Source of the DNA: JAVSMW01 sp032027005
GTDB lineage: Bacteria > Bacillota > Thermincolia > Thermincolales > UBA2595
Length of the DNA stretch: 64,000 nucleotides
Reading direction: 5' to 3'
NCBI GenBank assembly: GCA_032027005.1
Contig: JAVSMW010000009.1
Location: 38,455 to 102,454 of the forward strand
In this document: piece by piece, positions 1 to 8,536 of the stretch
How positions within the stretch are numbered: position 1 is the stretch's first letter
Layout of the letters: each line of letters begins with the position of its first letter
Notes under the pieces: generated by a model
The model's input: the letters and a program-made list of their open reading frames with translations, nothing else
Database searches by the model: none
Told to the model about the DNA's origin: nothing
Program-made: the position numbers and the translations under genes

Positions 1-527
1 TCCCTTATTGAGTCGGGAACAGCCCTCATGGCATCTTCACTCAGAGAAGAAATCATGGGAATAATCATTATGCCGACTGCAATGCTGGCACTTAGTGCAT
101 TGAATACATTTGTTTCAGGGAGCAATGTCCTGATTAACGGTGTAATTAAGGTAAGTGCAAAATATCCATAAACAATGGTAGGGATTCCAGCTAATATCTC
201 CAATAAAGGCTTCAGTATTTTCCTTAGCCCTTCGGGAGCGAATTCGCTCAGATAAATTGCGCTCCCCAACCCTATCGGAATTGCTACAATACTCGCACCT
301 ATAGTAATCATTATTGTTCCTGCTAGCAGCGGCAAAATCCCAAATTGTTTAGGGACAAATAATGGCGTCCATTTAGTTCCGGTTATAAAACTAAAAACTG
401 AGACTTCTCGGAAAAAGGAAAATGTCTCAATGGAAAGGGTTGTAACTATGCCTACGGTAGTTAAAACAGTAATAAATGCACAAAACCAAAGTAATTTTGA
501 TATATATCTGTCTCTGTTTCTGGCCAA
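1..527 (-). CDS. pstC: PstC, phosphate ABC transporter permease (3' end cut by window edge)
   Basis: This is an inner-membrane permease subunit of the high-affinity phosphate importer, working with PstS (next gene upstream), PstA and PstB. About 175 residues are visible. The first membrane helix lies near residues 11-31, followed by the WTPLFVPKQFGILPLLAGT stretch typical of PstC and then the permease loop region around EFAPEG and EILAGIPTIVYGYFAL. I chose the TTG start at 527 because AGGAGA lies 9 bases upstream and the next in-frame Met is far inside. The gene continues beyond base 1. Its position directly after pstS, separated by a hairpin, fits the usual pstSCAB order. Confidence 0.93.
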   Translation of the reverse strand, partial: MARNRDRYISKLLWFCAFITVLTTVGIVTTLSIETFSFFREVSVFSFITGTKWTPLFVPKQFGILPLLAGTIMITIGASIVAIPIGLGSAIYLSEFAPEGLRKILKPLLEILAGIPTIVYGYFALTLITPLIRTLLPETNVFNALSASIAVGIMIIPMISSLSEDAMRAVPDSIR

Positions 528-581
528 ATCCCTTTATCTCCTTTCAGGAAACCCAATGAAAAATTTTTCCTCAAAAGCGGC

Positions 582-611
582 ACCCCTAGCCAGATCCAAT
601 CAGCTAGGGGT
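582..611 (-). terminator. Hairpin between pstS and pstC (attenuator-like)
   Basis: ACCCCTAGC and GCTAGGGGT form a 9-bp perfect stem around a 12-base loop in the 130-bp gap between pstS and pstC. There is no strong T-run directly after it on the minus strand. Hairpins here often lower expression of the permease genes relative to the binding protein; that role is inference. Confidence 0.55.
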
Positions 612-658
612 TCACCACTATTCAGATAGCAGACCTGTAGGGAAGGAGCAACACAGGG

Positions 659-1669
659 CTATTTGGAGGATTCTACTAAACTTAGGCCATCTTTGTACAT
701 TTTTTCCGGCAGGGCGACATAACCTACTTCAGGTACCAGCTTTGGAGCCTCTGTCACATAGTATTTAACAAATTCATACACTTCAGGACGTTTCAAAGCA
801 GTCTTGTTTACATAAATGAAAATCGGGCGGGACAATGGAGAATAAGTTCCATCATTGATTGTCTGCTCACTGGGTGCAATTGCACCCTTACCGGCATCAA
901 TAGGCACAACTTTAAGCTTATCCTTGTTTTCCACATAGTAGGCGTAGCCAAAGTAACCAAGGCTGTACCTGTCCCCTTCTATTCCCTGTACCAGTACATT
1001 GTCATCTTCACTGGCATTATAGTCAGAGCGGCTAGCTTGTGCTTTACCGTTTATTTCTTCGGTGAAGTAATCAAAAGTTCCGGAATCGGTACCAGGACCA
1101 TAAAGTTTGATTTCTTTGTCAGGCCAGTTAGGTCTGATCTGGTTCCATTTAGTGATCTTGCTGTCAGGCTCCCAGATTTTTTTCAGTTCTTCCACGGTAA
1201 GCTTGTCAACCCAGTCATTATCTTTGTTCACGATTACAGACAGGCCATCATAAGCTACAGGAAGTTCAATATATTCTATACCTTTCTCCTTAGCAGCAGC
1301 TGCTTCGCTGTCTTTAATCGGTCGAGAAGCATCACTGATGTCTGTCTCACCTACAGTAAATCTCTTAAATCCGCCACCTGTACCTGAAACACCTACAGTA
1401 ACACGGACTTCGGGATTAACTTTCTGGAACTCTTCCCCCACGGCTTCACTGACAGGGAAAACTGTACTTGATCCGTCAATTTGAATGGCTCCGGTAAGCT
1501 TTGCAGTTGAATTTTCTCCCGTCTGTTTAGATTGAGTATCAGTGCCACTGCCTGTTGGAGTTTCTGTTTTACTGCCTGAACCAGTTCCGGTGCCGCTGCA
1601 GCCAACCATTAAAGTCAAAGCTAAAACAAAGACACCTGCTAATAAACTTAATTTTTTCAATCGATTCAC
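659..1669 (-). CDS. pstS: PstS, phosphate-binding lipoprotein
   Basis: The extracellular solute-binding protein catches phosphate for the Pst transporter. The 336-residue product starts with a lipoprotein signal peptide ending in the lipobox LMVGCSG (lipidated Cys near residue 24), then a Gly/Ser/Thr-rich linker to about residue 58. The PBP-like domain follows, with the conserved IDGSSTVFPVSEAV and VSGTGGGFKRFTVGETDISDASRPI motifs that bind phosphate, and GPGTDSGTFDYF in the second lobe. A good ribosome binding site (AGGAGG region) precedes the ATG. It is divided from phoB by a terminator, so pst probably has its own promoter. Confidence 0.97.
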   Translation of the reverse strand: MNRLKKLSLLAGVFVLALTLMVGCSGTGTGSGSKTETPTGSGTDTQSKQTGENSTAKLTGAIQIDGSSTVFPVSEAVGEEFQKVNPEVRVTVGVSGTGGGFKRFTVGETDISDASRPIKDSEAAAAKEKGIEYIELPVAYDGLSVIVNKDNDWVDKLTVEELKKIWEPDSKITKWNQIRPNWPDKEIKLYGPGTDSGTFDYFTEEINGKAQASRSDYNASEDDNVLVQGIEGDRYSLGYFGYAYYVENKDKLKVVPIDAGKGAIAPSEQTINDGTYSPLSRPIFIYVNKTALKRPEVYEFVKYYVTEAPKLVPEVGYVALPEKMYKDGLSLVESSK

Positions 1670-1756
1670 AATATTACCTCCTTAAAAATTAGAATTAACT
1701 TTTGGCAATTGCTTGGTCAAATTTTTGTAGTTTATAAGCCCCCTCCTTTCAGAAAA

Positions 1757-1800
1757 TCAAAAAAAAGACAGTTCACCCCGATTAGAATAGGCGAACTGTC
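1757..1800 (-). terminator. Rho-independent terminator after the Com-like gene
   Basis: GACAGTTC (1767-1774) pairs with GAACTGTC (1793-1800). Read on the minus strand the stem is followed by a run of eight T, so it ends transcripts coming from phoB and the small Com-like gene before pstS. Confidence 0.8.
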
Positions 1801-1844
1801 CGTCAAGTCTGGCTTGATCCTCAGTTTCTGAAAAATATTTTTAT

Positions 1845-2024
1845 TCACTGGCAAATGTTACTGCAAATTTTCACTTGGTTTACCTCTTTACATTCCCTGT
1901 TACGGCATTTAATTTCAATTGTGGCACATCCACTTTCCTCTTTTTTCTCTTCGGCGTAATAAAAGAACAGGGTTTTACCGCACCTTTGGCAGGGAACTCT
2001 AATTTTCTCTTGCTGCTCGGACAT
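1845..2024 (-). CDS. Small Com-like zinc-ribbon protein (59 aa)
   Basis: The 59-residue reading frame starts at an ATG with GAGGAGG placed 7 bases upstream. It has the layout VPCQRCGKTLF ... IKCRNRECKEV, i.e. two CxxC/CxxxC pairs about 25 residues apart, which resembles the Com family (named for the Mu phage translational regulator Com) and other small zinc ribbons. It lies 44 bp after phoB on the same strand and before a terminator, so the two are probably co-transcribed. The real target is unknown; an RNA- or DNA-binding role is only inferred from the zinc-ribbon fold. Confidence 0.6.
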   Translation of the reverse strand: MSEQQEKIRVPCQRCGKTLFFYYAEEKKEESGCATIEIKCRNRECKEVNQVKICSNICQ

Positions 2025-2068
2025 GTCTGCCTCCTCATCCTGAATTCTTCCTATTTATTCGAAAGACA

Positions 2069-2779
2069 CTATAAATCTGGGTTATCTCTAAATCTGTAAC
2101 CCACTCCCCTGATAGTTTCAATGTATCTGGGGTTGGCCGGGTTTTCTTCAATTTTTTGTCTGAGGTATCTTATATGGACATCCACTGTTCTTGTATCATG
2201 AGTACAATCATAACTCCATACTCTGTCAAGCAGATAGTCCCTGGTAAAAACCTTCCCTTTGTTAGTTATCAGTAAACGCAGAAGTTCGAATTCCTTGAGC
2301 GTTAAGTCTCTCTTCAACCCATTTACAAAAACCTCAAATTTTTCGACATTCATCAAGATATTATCTACCCTTATTTCCTGGTTTTTCATCTGAATATCCT
2401 TTGTATCCTCACTTTTCCTGCGCAACCGGGCCTTAATCCGGGCGATTAATTCACGCGGACTGAAGGGTTTTGTTAAATAATCGTCGGCCCCCATCTCCAA
2501 ACCGAGGATTTTATCCAGGACTTCCGATTTGGCGCTAAGCATTATTATGGGAATCCCCGCAGTCGCTTTGTTGGCCTGTAGTTGTCTGCAAACCTCCAAC
2601 CCATCTATTCCAGGCAGCATAATGTCTAAAATAATTAAATCGGGTTTATCATTAACCGCCTTATTGATTGCTGTCTGTCCGTCTAAGGCGAAGTCCACAT
2701 CCCACTGCTGTTTAACAAGATTGAATTTAATCATTTCAATAATGTTGCGTTCATCATCAACAACTAATATCTTGGGCAT
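2069..2779 (-). CDS. phoB: OmpR/PhoB-family response regulator
   Basis: The 236-residue protein has an N-terminal receiver domain (residues 1-120) with the phosphoacceptor Asp in DLIILDIMLPG near residue 52, the conserved Lys in LTKPF near 104, and a C-terminal winged helix (about 135-232) ending RTVDVHIRYLRQKI ... IRGVGYRF. The neighbourhood with pstS and pstC makes a phosphate-starvation regulator (PhoB/PhoP) the best reading. No PhoR-type kinase gene lies next to it in the window, so the partner is encoded elsewhere. The ATG start has a GGGGG-type ribosome binding site. Confidence 0.9.
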   Translation of the reverse strand: MPKILVVDDERNIIEMIKFNLVKQQWDVDFALDGQTAINKAVNDKPDLIILDIMLPGIDGLEVCRQLQANKATAGIPIIMLSAKSEVLDKILGLEMGADDYLTKPFSPRELIARIKARLRRKSEDTKDIQMKNQEIRVDNILMNVEKFEVFVNGLKRDLTLKEFELLRLLITNKGKVFTRDYLLDRVWSYDCTHDTRTVDVHIRYLRQKIEENPANPRYIETIRGVGYRFRDNPDL

Positions 2780-2958
2780 AGGTATTCCCCCTTAGGTTGA
2801 ACTCTGCAGTTACAATTTAGATTATACAGACACTTTGTTAAATATATATAACGCTTATGTTAAATGCTAGTTAAGATTTGACGAAAAATAAAATCCGGGT
2901 GTCCGCCTTTTTTGAATTACGCGCTATGGTCTTAATAAGATAGCCTAATGTTTGGAAA

Positions 2959-3004
2959 TAAAAAATGACTGCTCCCTAAGAAAAAAATCTTTAGGGCCAG
3001 TCAC
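2959..3004 (-). terminator. Terminator after the HAD hydrolase gene
   Basis: GTGACTGGCCCTAAAG and CTTAGGGAGCAGTCAT pair imperfectly around an A/T loop, and the minus strand then runs into ATTTTTTATTT. It lies 5 bp beyond the stop codon of the HAD gene. Confidence 0.75.
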
Positions 3005-3008
3005 TTTA

Positions 3009-3758
3009 CTAATCTTTTTGCAGTTCATTAATGACACACATCAGGTCCAACAAGCTGTCCAGAACGGGTCCATTGAAAATAAACTGCCCCGGGTTTGCAT
3101 CGCCTCCCCCGGTGACGCTTATTTTTTTATCCCTGGCCTTCCGCACAGCCACAGCATGCATCCCGGCCTCAATTGCACCTTTGATATCCTCTGTTGGATT
3201 ATCCCCCACGAAAACCACTTCAGAGGGTTCAACACCCAATAAAGCCAGGGTATACCTGAAAATCTCCGGGTGCGGCTTACGCCAGCCCACCTCTGATGAA
3301 GTAACAATATGCGCAAAGAAATTTGTTAACCCGGTTATCTCCAGGTCAATACGGGTATTTGTTCCCAGGCTGTTGGAGACAACGGCCAGCCTGTAGCCGG
3401 CATCAGACAAGTGCTGAAGGCACTCCCTGGCCCCGGGCAGGACAGTTGTGTGAGGCCGGAAACCAAGCATAAAGGCCTGGTTAAATTCTTTGATCAAATC
3501 ATCATCAAATTGCGTAATCCCCATATGACGAAGCTGTTCACTATACCATTCCTGAGCTGAGATCTCCCGGCCTTCTTTTTGTAAGCCCTGGGCCTTTACG
3601 AGGCTTTTTTGCCAGGCTTGATCTAGGAGAACTTCATTCACATGCGGATATTTTTTACTGAGGGCAGCGACAACGGATTTCTTTCCGGCAGCCCGCCCAG
3701 CCTCTCTTCCCTTGTCGATTAAGGTGTCGTGAACATCGAAGCAGATAGCTTTGATCAT
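3009..3758 (-). CDS. HAD-superfamily hydrolase (subfamily IA)
   Basis: This 249-residue cytosolic phosphatase-like protein shows all HAD motifs: motif I DVHDTLID at residues 8-15 (the usual DxDxT has His in place of the middle hydrophobic residue), motif II VVSNS near 125, a Lys in WRKPHPEIF near 160, and motif III VFVGDNPTEDIKGA near 190. A helical cap lies between motifs I and II. I start at ATG 3758, which has AGGAGG 7 bases upstream; a longer frame starting at 3863 would add a meaningless extension. The substrate cannot be told from sequence. It stands alone between two terminators. Confidence 0.88.
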   Translation of the reverse strand: MIKAICFDVHDTLIDKGREAGRAAGKKSVVAALSKKYPHVNEVLLDQAWQKSLVKAQGLQKEGREISAQEWYSEQLRHMGITQFDDDLIKEFNQAFMLGFRPHTTVLPGARECLQHLSDAGYRLAVVSNSLGTNTRIDLEITGLTNFFAHIVTSSEVGWRKPHPEIFRYTLALLGVEPSEVVFVGDNPTEDIKGAIEAGMHAVAVRKARDKKISVTGGGDANPGQFIFNGPVLDSLLDLMCVINELQKD

Positions 3759-4044
3759 AGTTATACCTCCTGTATTGTGCTTTTCCCACCTCAGGGTCGG
3801 AAATGGGGCCAATATTCTTAGAGAAATAATTATCTGGCACTTGCGGAGTTTATTCGCTGCCACCGTGCGGCAGCGTGATTTGAGAGGATTATAATGACGA
3901 AGTTTAGCTTTAAATAGTTTTTCGGCTAAATCAGGTTATTTCCTCCAACACATTACTTTATTTGGCTGGCATGAATATAAAAATAAATAATTGGGCGGGA
4001 AAAGAAAAAACGCCCATATGACAAACTGGGTGGTAAAGTGCTTA

Positions 4045-5109
4045 TCAGTGTATTAGTTTATGCCGGTCCAAAGTTTCCGGAACTCTTTCCAGCCATCTGT
4101 TCTCAATCATTATGTCTACTCCATCCTTGCTATATTTCAGAATTTCACCCATAAGCAGAAGAAAATCTGCAATGACATCTTTTCTTGCGCTATTAGTCAG
4201 CCCGAGACCATAAACCAAAATAATACGGGCCATAGCTATAGAAGTATGAAACATCATTAGTTTATCGCTATATGGGGGCTGGGTTGAGCTTGTAACCAGA
4301 TCATCAATAAATTTTGGCTTAGGCAAACCGTCATTTTCCAGCAGCAGCCCAAGCACTTCCAATTGTTTATCGGCCATTTTAAGCCCCTGGTTTAGATGTT
4401 TCCTCAATTGCTCAGACCTTGTTACTTGTGAAAAGCCCAACTTTAACGCCTTCATTGCCACTTTAAAATCAATAATATTGAATATATTATTGATCTCTAC
4501 TGCATTAAGTGGTCTCTCGCTTTTTCCAAGAAGTGAGCCATAGTAGCCTTTGTCATAGACATATTCTACTTGATCAGGTAATTCCATGTAAGGTGATTTG
4601 GGGAAAAGGCCTTTTGCTAAAAGAACTTCATCTGCCTTTGCAATGACCATTTTGGCCTTTTCGGCAAATTCAGAGAAAAGACTTTTAATATCGGGACGTG
4701 AGCAATCGCTAAAAGATATATTGTGATTAATTAATATGAATTTTTGCATAAGTTTCGTATATCTTACCGAAAATTCCGCAGTAAATAGTTCCGGGGCATT
4801 GATATCTACATCATTTTCCCCAAAACTGTCAGGAACAGGACATTGGATAATAGTATATAAATTCTCTAAGGCTATGATATTTTGGCTTGATATATCCAAA
4901 GCAATTTGCAAAACATTATGGAAATCAGGGTCTTTGGCTTTAGCAGCCATGTGTTTCAGCATGGCTACTGACATACTTTCAGCCATATAAGTCATCCATA
5001 AATGGCTTATTTCCGAAGATGTGGGCCTAAGATTAAGCTCGTTATGTTGTATTGTTGCAGATATAACTTGTTCAGAAATGTTTGGATTCATTTGTTCTAT
5101 ATCGGCCAT
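4045..5109 (-). CDS. DUF3231 family protein, two ferritin-like repeats
   Basis: The 354-residue protein consists of two related all-helical halves (about 20-175 and 195-345), each starting with a LRPTSSEISHLW or LNAVEINNIF type motif and passing through a GLFPKSPYMELP or DGLPKPKFIDDL type motif. This duplicated layout is that of DUF3231, a family common in spore-forming Firmicutes and reported among spore-coat-type proteins; the biochemical role is unknown. It has no signal peptide. The gene is single, with a GGGGGC ribosome binding site before ATG 5109, and supports the idea that the organism sporulates. Confidence 0.85.
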   Translation of the reverse strand: MADIEQMNPNISEQVISATIQHNELNLRPTSSEISHLWMTYMAESMSVAMLKHMAAKAKDPDFHNVLQIALDISSQNIIALENLYTIIQCPVPDSFGENDVDINAPELFTAEFSVRYTKLMQKFILINHNISFSDCSRPDIKSLFSEFAEKAKMVIAKADEVLLAKGLFPKSPYMELPDQVEYVYDKGYYGSLLGKSERPLNAVEINNIFNIIDFKVAMKALKLGFSQVTRSEQLRKHLNQGLKMADKQLEVLGLLLENDGLPKPKFIDDLVTSSTQPPYSDKLMMFHTSIAMARIILVYGLGLTNSARKDVIADFLLLMGEILKYSKDGVDIMIENRWLERVPETLDRHKLIH

Positions 5110-5227
5110 TAATCTGCCCCCTTTTTTCCCTAAGTTATCAATAGTATGTGAAAATACAGAGGTTGTATATACACAATTGATGAAAGTGCAAATAAATATC
5201 CTGTGGGAACACCCCTCTTTTTTCCAG

Positions 5228-5285
5228 TTGACAATATCTAACTACAAGTGTAGTCTAGAATTAAGCTATAGCTACAAATGTAGTC
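5228..5285 (+). promoter_or_regulatory. Promoter with two BlaI-type operators
   Basis: TTGACA at 5228-5233 and TAGTCT at 5251-5256 stand 17 bp apart as a sigma-A-type promoter. Two dyads of the TACAnnTGTA class are present: ACTACAAGTGTAGT (5241-5254), which overlaps the -10 box, and CTACAAATGTAG (5272-5283), which lies between the -10 box and the gene. This is the arrangement expected for autorepression by the BlaI/MecI-type protein encoded just downstream. Confidence 0.8.
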
Positions 5286-5297
5286 GGGAGGGATAAC

Positions 5298-5672
5298 ATG
5301 AAACAGATACCCAAAATTTCCGAAGCTGAATGGGAAGTTTTACGAGTGCTGTGGGATAAAGCGCCATGCACGGCCGGCGAAGTTATAGAGACTCTGGCTG
5401 ATAACACAAACTGGAAACCGACCACTGTGAAGACGCTGCTGGCCAGGTTGGTCAAAAAGAAGGCTGTAGGCTTTCGGGAGGTTGAGCGTACATATTCCTA
5501 CTTCCCCCTGCTAACTCAAACGGAATGTATCAGAGTCGAGAATCACTCCTTTTTACAGAGAGTTTACGGCGGTGCGCTTAAACCAATGCTCGTCCAGTTT
5601 ATTCGGGACGAAAAACTGACGGCAGATGATATCGACGAGCTAAAGCGGCTGCTTGATGAGAGGAGTGATTAA
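5298..5672 (+). CDS. blaI: BlaI/MecI-family transcriptional repressor
   Basis: The 124-residue protein has the N-terminal winged helix typical of BlaI/MecI: PKISEAEWEVLRVLWDKAPCTAGEVIE and WKPTTVKTLLARLVKKKAV, the recognition helix near residues 43-56. The C-terminal third is the dimerisation region where M56 sensors trigger cleavage. It is followed after 3 bp by the M56 sensor gene and preceded by two TACA/TGTA operators, so it very likely represses its own operon. Its ligand is unknown; no beta-lactamase gene is nearby, so the stress sensed need not be a beta-lactam. Confidence 0.93.
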   Translation: MKQIPKISEAEWEVLRVLWDKAPCTAGEVIETLADNTNWKPTTVKTLLARLVKKKAVGFREVERTYSYFPLLTQTECIRVENHSFLQRVYGGALKPMLVQFIRDEKLTADDIDELKRLLDERSD

Positions 5673-5675
5673 GTT

Positions 5676-7847
5676 ATGGTTTCCGTGCTGCAAGAGATGT
5701 TTCAATGGGTATTCGTTTCTTCCATTAAAGGCGGAATCCTCGTGGCCATCATTCTCTTAGTCAAGTCCCTGCTGAAAAGTAAATTGGGGGCAAACTGGCA
5801 CTATGGCATCTGGGGGCTTTTATTCCTACAGCTTGTCCTCCCCTGGACTCCATCCAGTCCGGTAAGTATGTATAACCTTGTCTCAAATTCCTTTGTCAGC
5901 TCTGCTTTACATAGAGAGCAGGCTCCAAATGTAGAATTTTCGCAGTCTTCGACTGTCAACAATTCAGCGGCCTTAGAAAATGCCCCGGGAAAAAATACGC
6001 CAACAGTTAGTATTACATTGCCAACGAGCCCCGCGGCGGAGCAGCCACGTTTCAAGCCGACGGTATATATCATATGGGAGTTTGCTGCCTGGATATGGTT
6101 GGCCGGTGCTGCCTTTTTCGCGATACGGATCGGTACAGCTGAATACTTTTTCCGCAGGAAAATCAAAAGATCCAAAAAAATCTGTGATCCCCACCTACTT
6201 ACTGTCCTGGACGAATGTAAGCAGCTGGCCGGGATCAGCAGGAGCATTGCCTTAATGGAAACCAGTGCTTTAAAAAGTCCGGCACTTTTTGGCATATTTC
6301 GGACCCGCATGCTGCTCCCTGCCGGTCTCGCCGGTAATTTGACATCCCAACAGCTTTCCCACGTCTTTCTACATGAACTTGTTCATTTTAAGCGCCATGA
6401 CATTGTGGCAAATCTGATTGCTGCTATATTACGGATGGTACACTGGTTTAACCCTGTAATATTATATGGTTTCAACCGGTGGCAGGATGATCAGGAACTC
6501 TCCTGCGATGCCCTGGCAGTACGGTATCTGAAACCGGAGGTTGTCCGGGAGTATGGGCGGACCCTGATCAGTGTGCTGGAGTTCGCCGGTCCGCAGCCGG
6601 CGCAGCTGATTTGTGCGGTTGGGATTTCCGGAAGTAAATCACTAAGTAAAAGGAGAATTATGATGATAACTTTATTCAGGAAGACCTCACTCAAGTGGTC
6701 GCTGGTGGGTGCTGCGGTAATCATTGCTATCGCCTTGATTGCCTTGACCCTGCCCAAAGCAAATGCAGCTAAGCAGGATGCTTCTGCCGCCAAGAACCAA
6801 AATTCTTCAGCATCGTCTTCCGCATCGAAAGGAACAGACAGCGAAGCTCAGGAACAGATACAGCAAAAATCGCCGGGACAGCCGGCACAGGATCTTATTA
6901 TATACAAAAACACCCAATACGGTTTTAATTTTTCGTTACCGGCAAGCTGGGAAGGCTACTCGATCATCACTGACAAATGGGAGGGCCTGGCTATAGGTTC
7001 AAGAGGTGATCAGGTTATTGCAGCCGGCCCCATGATTTCCATCAGACATCCGCTCTGGACTTCGAAAAACCCGCGGCAGGATATTCCCTTGATGATATTC
7101 ACCTTGGCTCAGTGGAATTTACTTAAACAGGAAAAATTCCATATCGGAGCGGCACCCATCGGCCCAAGCGAACTCGGGCGCAATAACGGATACGTCTTTG
7201 CCTTACCGGCGCGTTACAACTACGCATTTCCGACCGGATATGAAGAAGTGGAAAAGATCCTAAATGACAAGCCTCTTAAGACCGAAAGTATAACTGTTTC
7301 GAAACAACCGGACGAATCGGTAGCCGGTGCCCTCAGTGACTATTTCCCCCTGCGCCAGGGCAGCAAGTGGGTCTATCAAGGCACCGGAAACGAATACGCT
7401 TCCTTCAGCCGGGAGGTTCTATTTACAGAGGGGAATCTGGCCCAGGTTTTGGAGATTAACGGCGGTGCTGATGTCAGTAAAGTGTACCAATTAAACAGCA
7501 AGGGGGTTTACGAGATATTTAAACGGGAAGAACCCTCCGAACCCGTAAATCTGCTGCACGAAAAAGCCACCGGACAAAGGGTGTTGCTGAAATCCCCGCT
7601 AGCTGTTGGTACTAAATGGGAGGACGGCAATTCCCTATGGGAAATCGTTGATATTGCCGCCACAGTAGAAACACCGGCAGGCACCTTTAAAAACTGTATC
7701 AAGGTAAGAAGTGTTTCTTTGGCAGACAGCAAATCTGTTATGTATCAGTATTATGCTAAAGGTGTGGGCATGGTCCAACAGGATTTCATCTATGATGAGG
7801 GTGAAAAAATATCGTCCAGCTTAGGATCTTATCAACTGGCTAAGTAG
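5676..7847 (+). CDS. BlaR1-like M56 membrane metallopeptidase with two extra C-terminal domains
   Basis: The protein has 723 residues. The first 330 form the M56 part: membrane helices near 15-35, 45-60 and 135-155, the zinc motif HELVH (about residue 231) followed by FKRHD, and a Glu/Asp helix DDQELSCDALAVRY. A further helix follows at about 340-362. The outer part replaces the penicillin-binding domain of BlaR1: a first beta-rich domain starts at YKNTQYGFNFSLPASWEG (about 405) and a second one at DYFPLRQGSKWVYQG (about 555), a lipoprotein-type domain. The protein probably senses an envelope signal and cleaves the upstream BlaI repressor. The start codon lies 3 bp after the blaI stop. Confidence 0.87.
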   Translation: MVSVLQEMFQWVFVSSIKGGILVAIILLVKSLLKSKLGANWHYGIWGLLFLQLVLPWTPSSPVSMYNLVSNSFVSSALHREQAPNVEFSQSSTVNNSAALENAPGKNTPTVSITLPTSPAAEQPRFKPTVYIIWEFAAWIWLAGAAFFAIRIGTAEYFFRRKIKRSKKICDPHLLTVLDECKQLAGISRSIALMETSALKSPALFGIFRTRMLLPAGLAGNLTSQQLSHVFLHELVHFKRHDIVANLIAAILRMVHWFNPVILYGFNRWQDDQELSCDALAVRYLKPEVVREYGRTLISVLEFAGPQPAQLICAVGISGSKSLSKRRIMMITLFRKTSLKWSLVGAAVIIAIALIALTLPKANAAKQDASAAKNQNSSASSSASKGTDSEAQEQIQQKSPGQPAQDLIIYKNTQYGFNFSLPASWEGYSIITDKWEGLAIGSRGDQVIAAGPMISIRHPLWTSKNPRQDIPLMIFTLAQWNLLKQEKFHIGAAPIGPSELGRNNGYVFALPARYNYAFPTGYEEVEKILNDKPLKTESITVSKQPDESVAGALSDYFPLRQGSKWVYQGTGNEYASFSREVLFTEGNLAQVLEINGGADVSKVYQLNSKGVYEIFKREEPSEPVNLLHEKATGQRVLLKSPLAVGTKWEDGNSLWEIVDIAATVETPAGTFKNCIKVRSVSLADSKSVMYQYYAKGVGMVQQDFIYDEGEKISSSLGSYQLAK

Positions 7848-7863
7848 CGGCTACCGCGGAACA

Positions 7864-7906
7864 AAAGCCCGGTGTCAGCCTCAGAAGAGGGTAGACGCCG
7901 GGCTTT
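7864..7906 (+). terminator. Terminator after the first BlaI/M56 operon
   Basis: AAAGCCCGGTGTC pairs with GACGCCGGGCTTT (one G-T pair) around a loop of purines. The T-run is short (TTTATAA), but the long GC stem right after the M56 stop codon fits a terminator. Confidence 0.7.
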
Positions 7907-8000
7907 ATAACTGTGCCGCTTTCGACAATGGAGAATATATGTTCTTGGAGACCAGGTAGGTAGCCACAACAGCGAAATAGAATCTTTTGTGTCTACTCTG

Positions 8001-8186
8001 TTACCACTCTTTTGCTAATTTACCACCCTTCGCAAAATCCGTCCGCGGCATATCCCGGATAATTATGGATACTGACTCTGCTGAAACACCCAGCGAATCG
8101 ATGATAGCTTCAGTCACTTTTTCAACCATGGCCTTTTTTTGTTCTACCGTACGTCCTTCTAAAATTTCAATTTGCACAATTGGCAT
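8001..8186 (-). CDS. 4-oxalocrotonate tautomerase family protein
   Basis: The 61-residue protein starts MPIVQIEILEGRT; after Met removal, Pro1 becomes the catalytic base of the tautomerase superfamily. The central VEKVTEAIIDSLGVSAESVSIIIRDM and the Arg in this stretch match small hexameric 4-OT proteins. An AAGGAGG site precedes the ATG. The natural substrate is unclear, since no aromatic meta-cleavage genes are nearby. Confidence 0.88.
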   Translation of the reverse strand: MPIVQIEILEGRTVEQKKAMVEKVTEAIIDSLGVSAESVSIIIRDMPRTDFAKGGKLAKEW

Positions 8187-8245
8187 ATTCTCATCCTCCT
8201 TTATTTCTCTTTACAACCCGCCCAAAAATCTAATCTACCCCTCGA

Positions 8246-8423
8246 TTACGCCACAGCAATGCCCTGCTGAGATAAGTGTTTTTTAGATGGCAGGTTAGGA
8301 TTTTTGTCTACATCAATGGCCACAACAATTTCCTGAAGACCTACAAAATGTACTCCTTTAACTACTCGTCCACCCTTAATATCAAGGCAAGGCATGGCAT
8401 GGCATAATCAACACGCTTTTCAA
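8246..8423 (-). pseudogene. Remnant of hisF (imidazole glycerol phosphate synthase, N-terminal part)
   Basis: Read on the minus strand, a frame contains MPCLDIKGGRVVKGVHFVGL, the hallmark N-terminal beta-strand of HisF with its catalytic Asp in CLD. It is preceded by a frameshifted piece (LEKRV) and continues, after loss of the expected DAGDPVELA segment, into VVAIDVDKNPN and a stop at 8246. Only about 50 codons remain of the roughly 250-residue enzyme, so it cannot be functional. No other his gene is nearby. It lies between the LUD gene and the tautomerase gene. Confidence 0.6.
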
Positions 8424-8536
8424 AGGTATTCCCCCTATATTTAATATTTTTATAATAATATTCCATGATAACCTGGCTTTTCCTTTAAAGTCTACCAGCT
8501 CACCGCTGCAATTTAACACTCGAGAGCTAGACTCAA

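Noticed and set aside
430..768. 112-aa plus-strand frame over pstS and pstC
   Set aside because: It is antisense to two clear genes, crosses their intergenic hairpin and resembles no protein.
4001..4018. Short GGGCG/CGCCC hairpin after the DUF3231 gene
   Set aside because: A five-base stem with an A-rich loop; too weak to list as a terminator.
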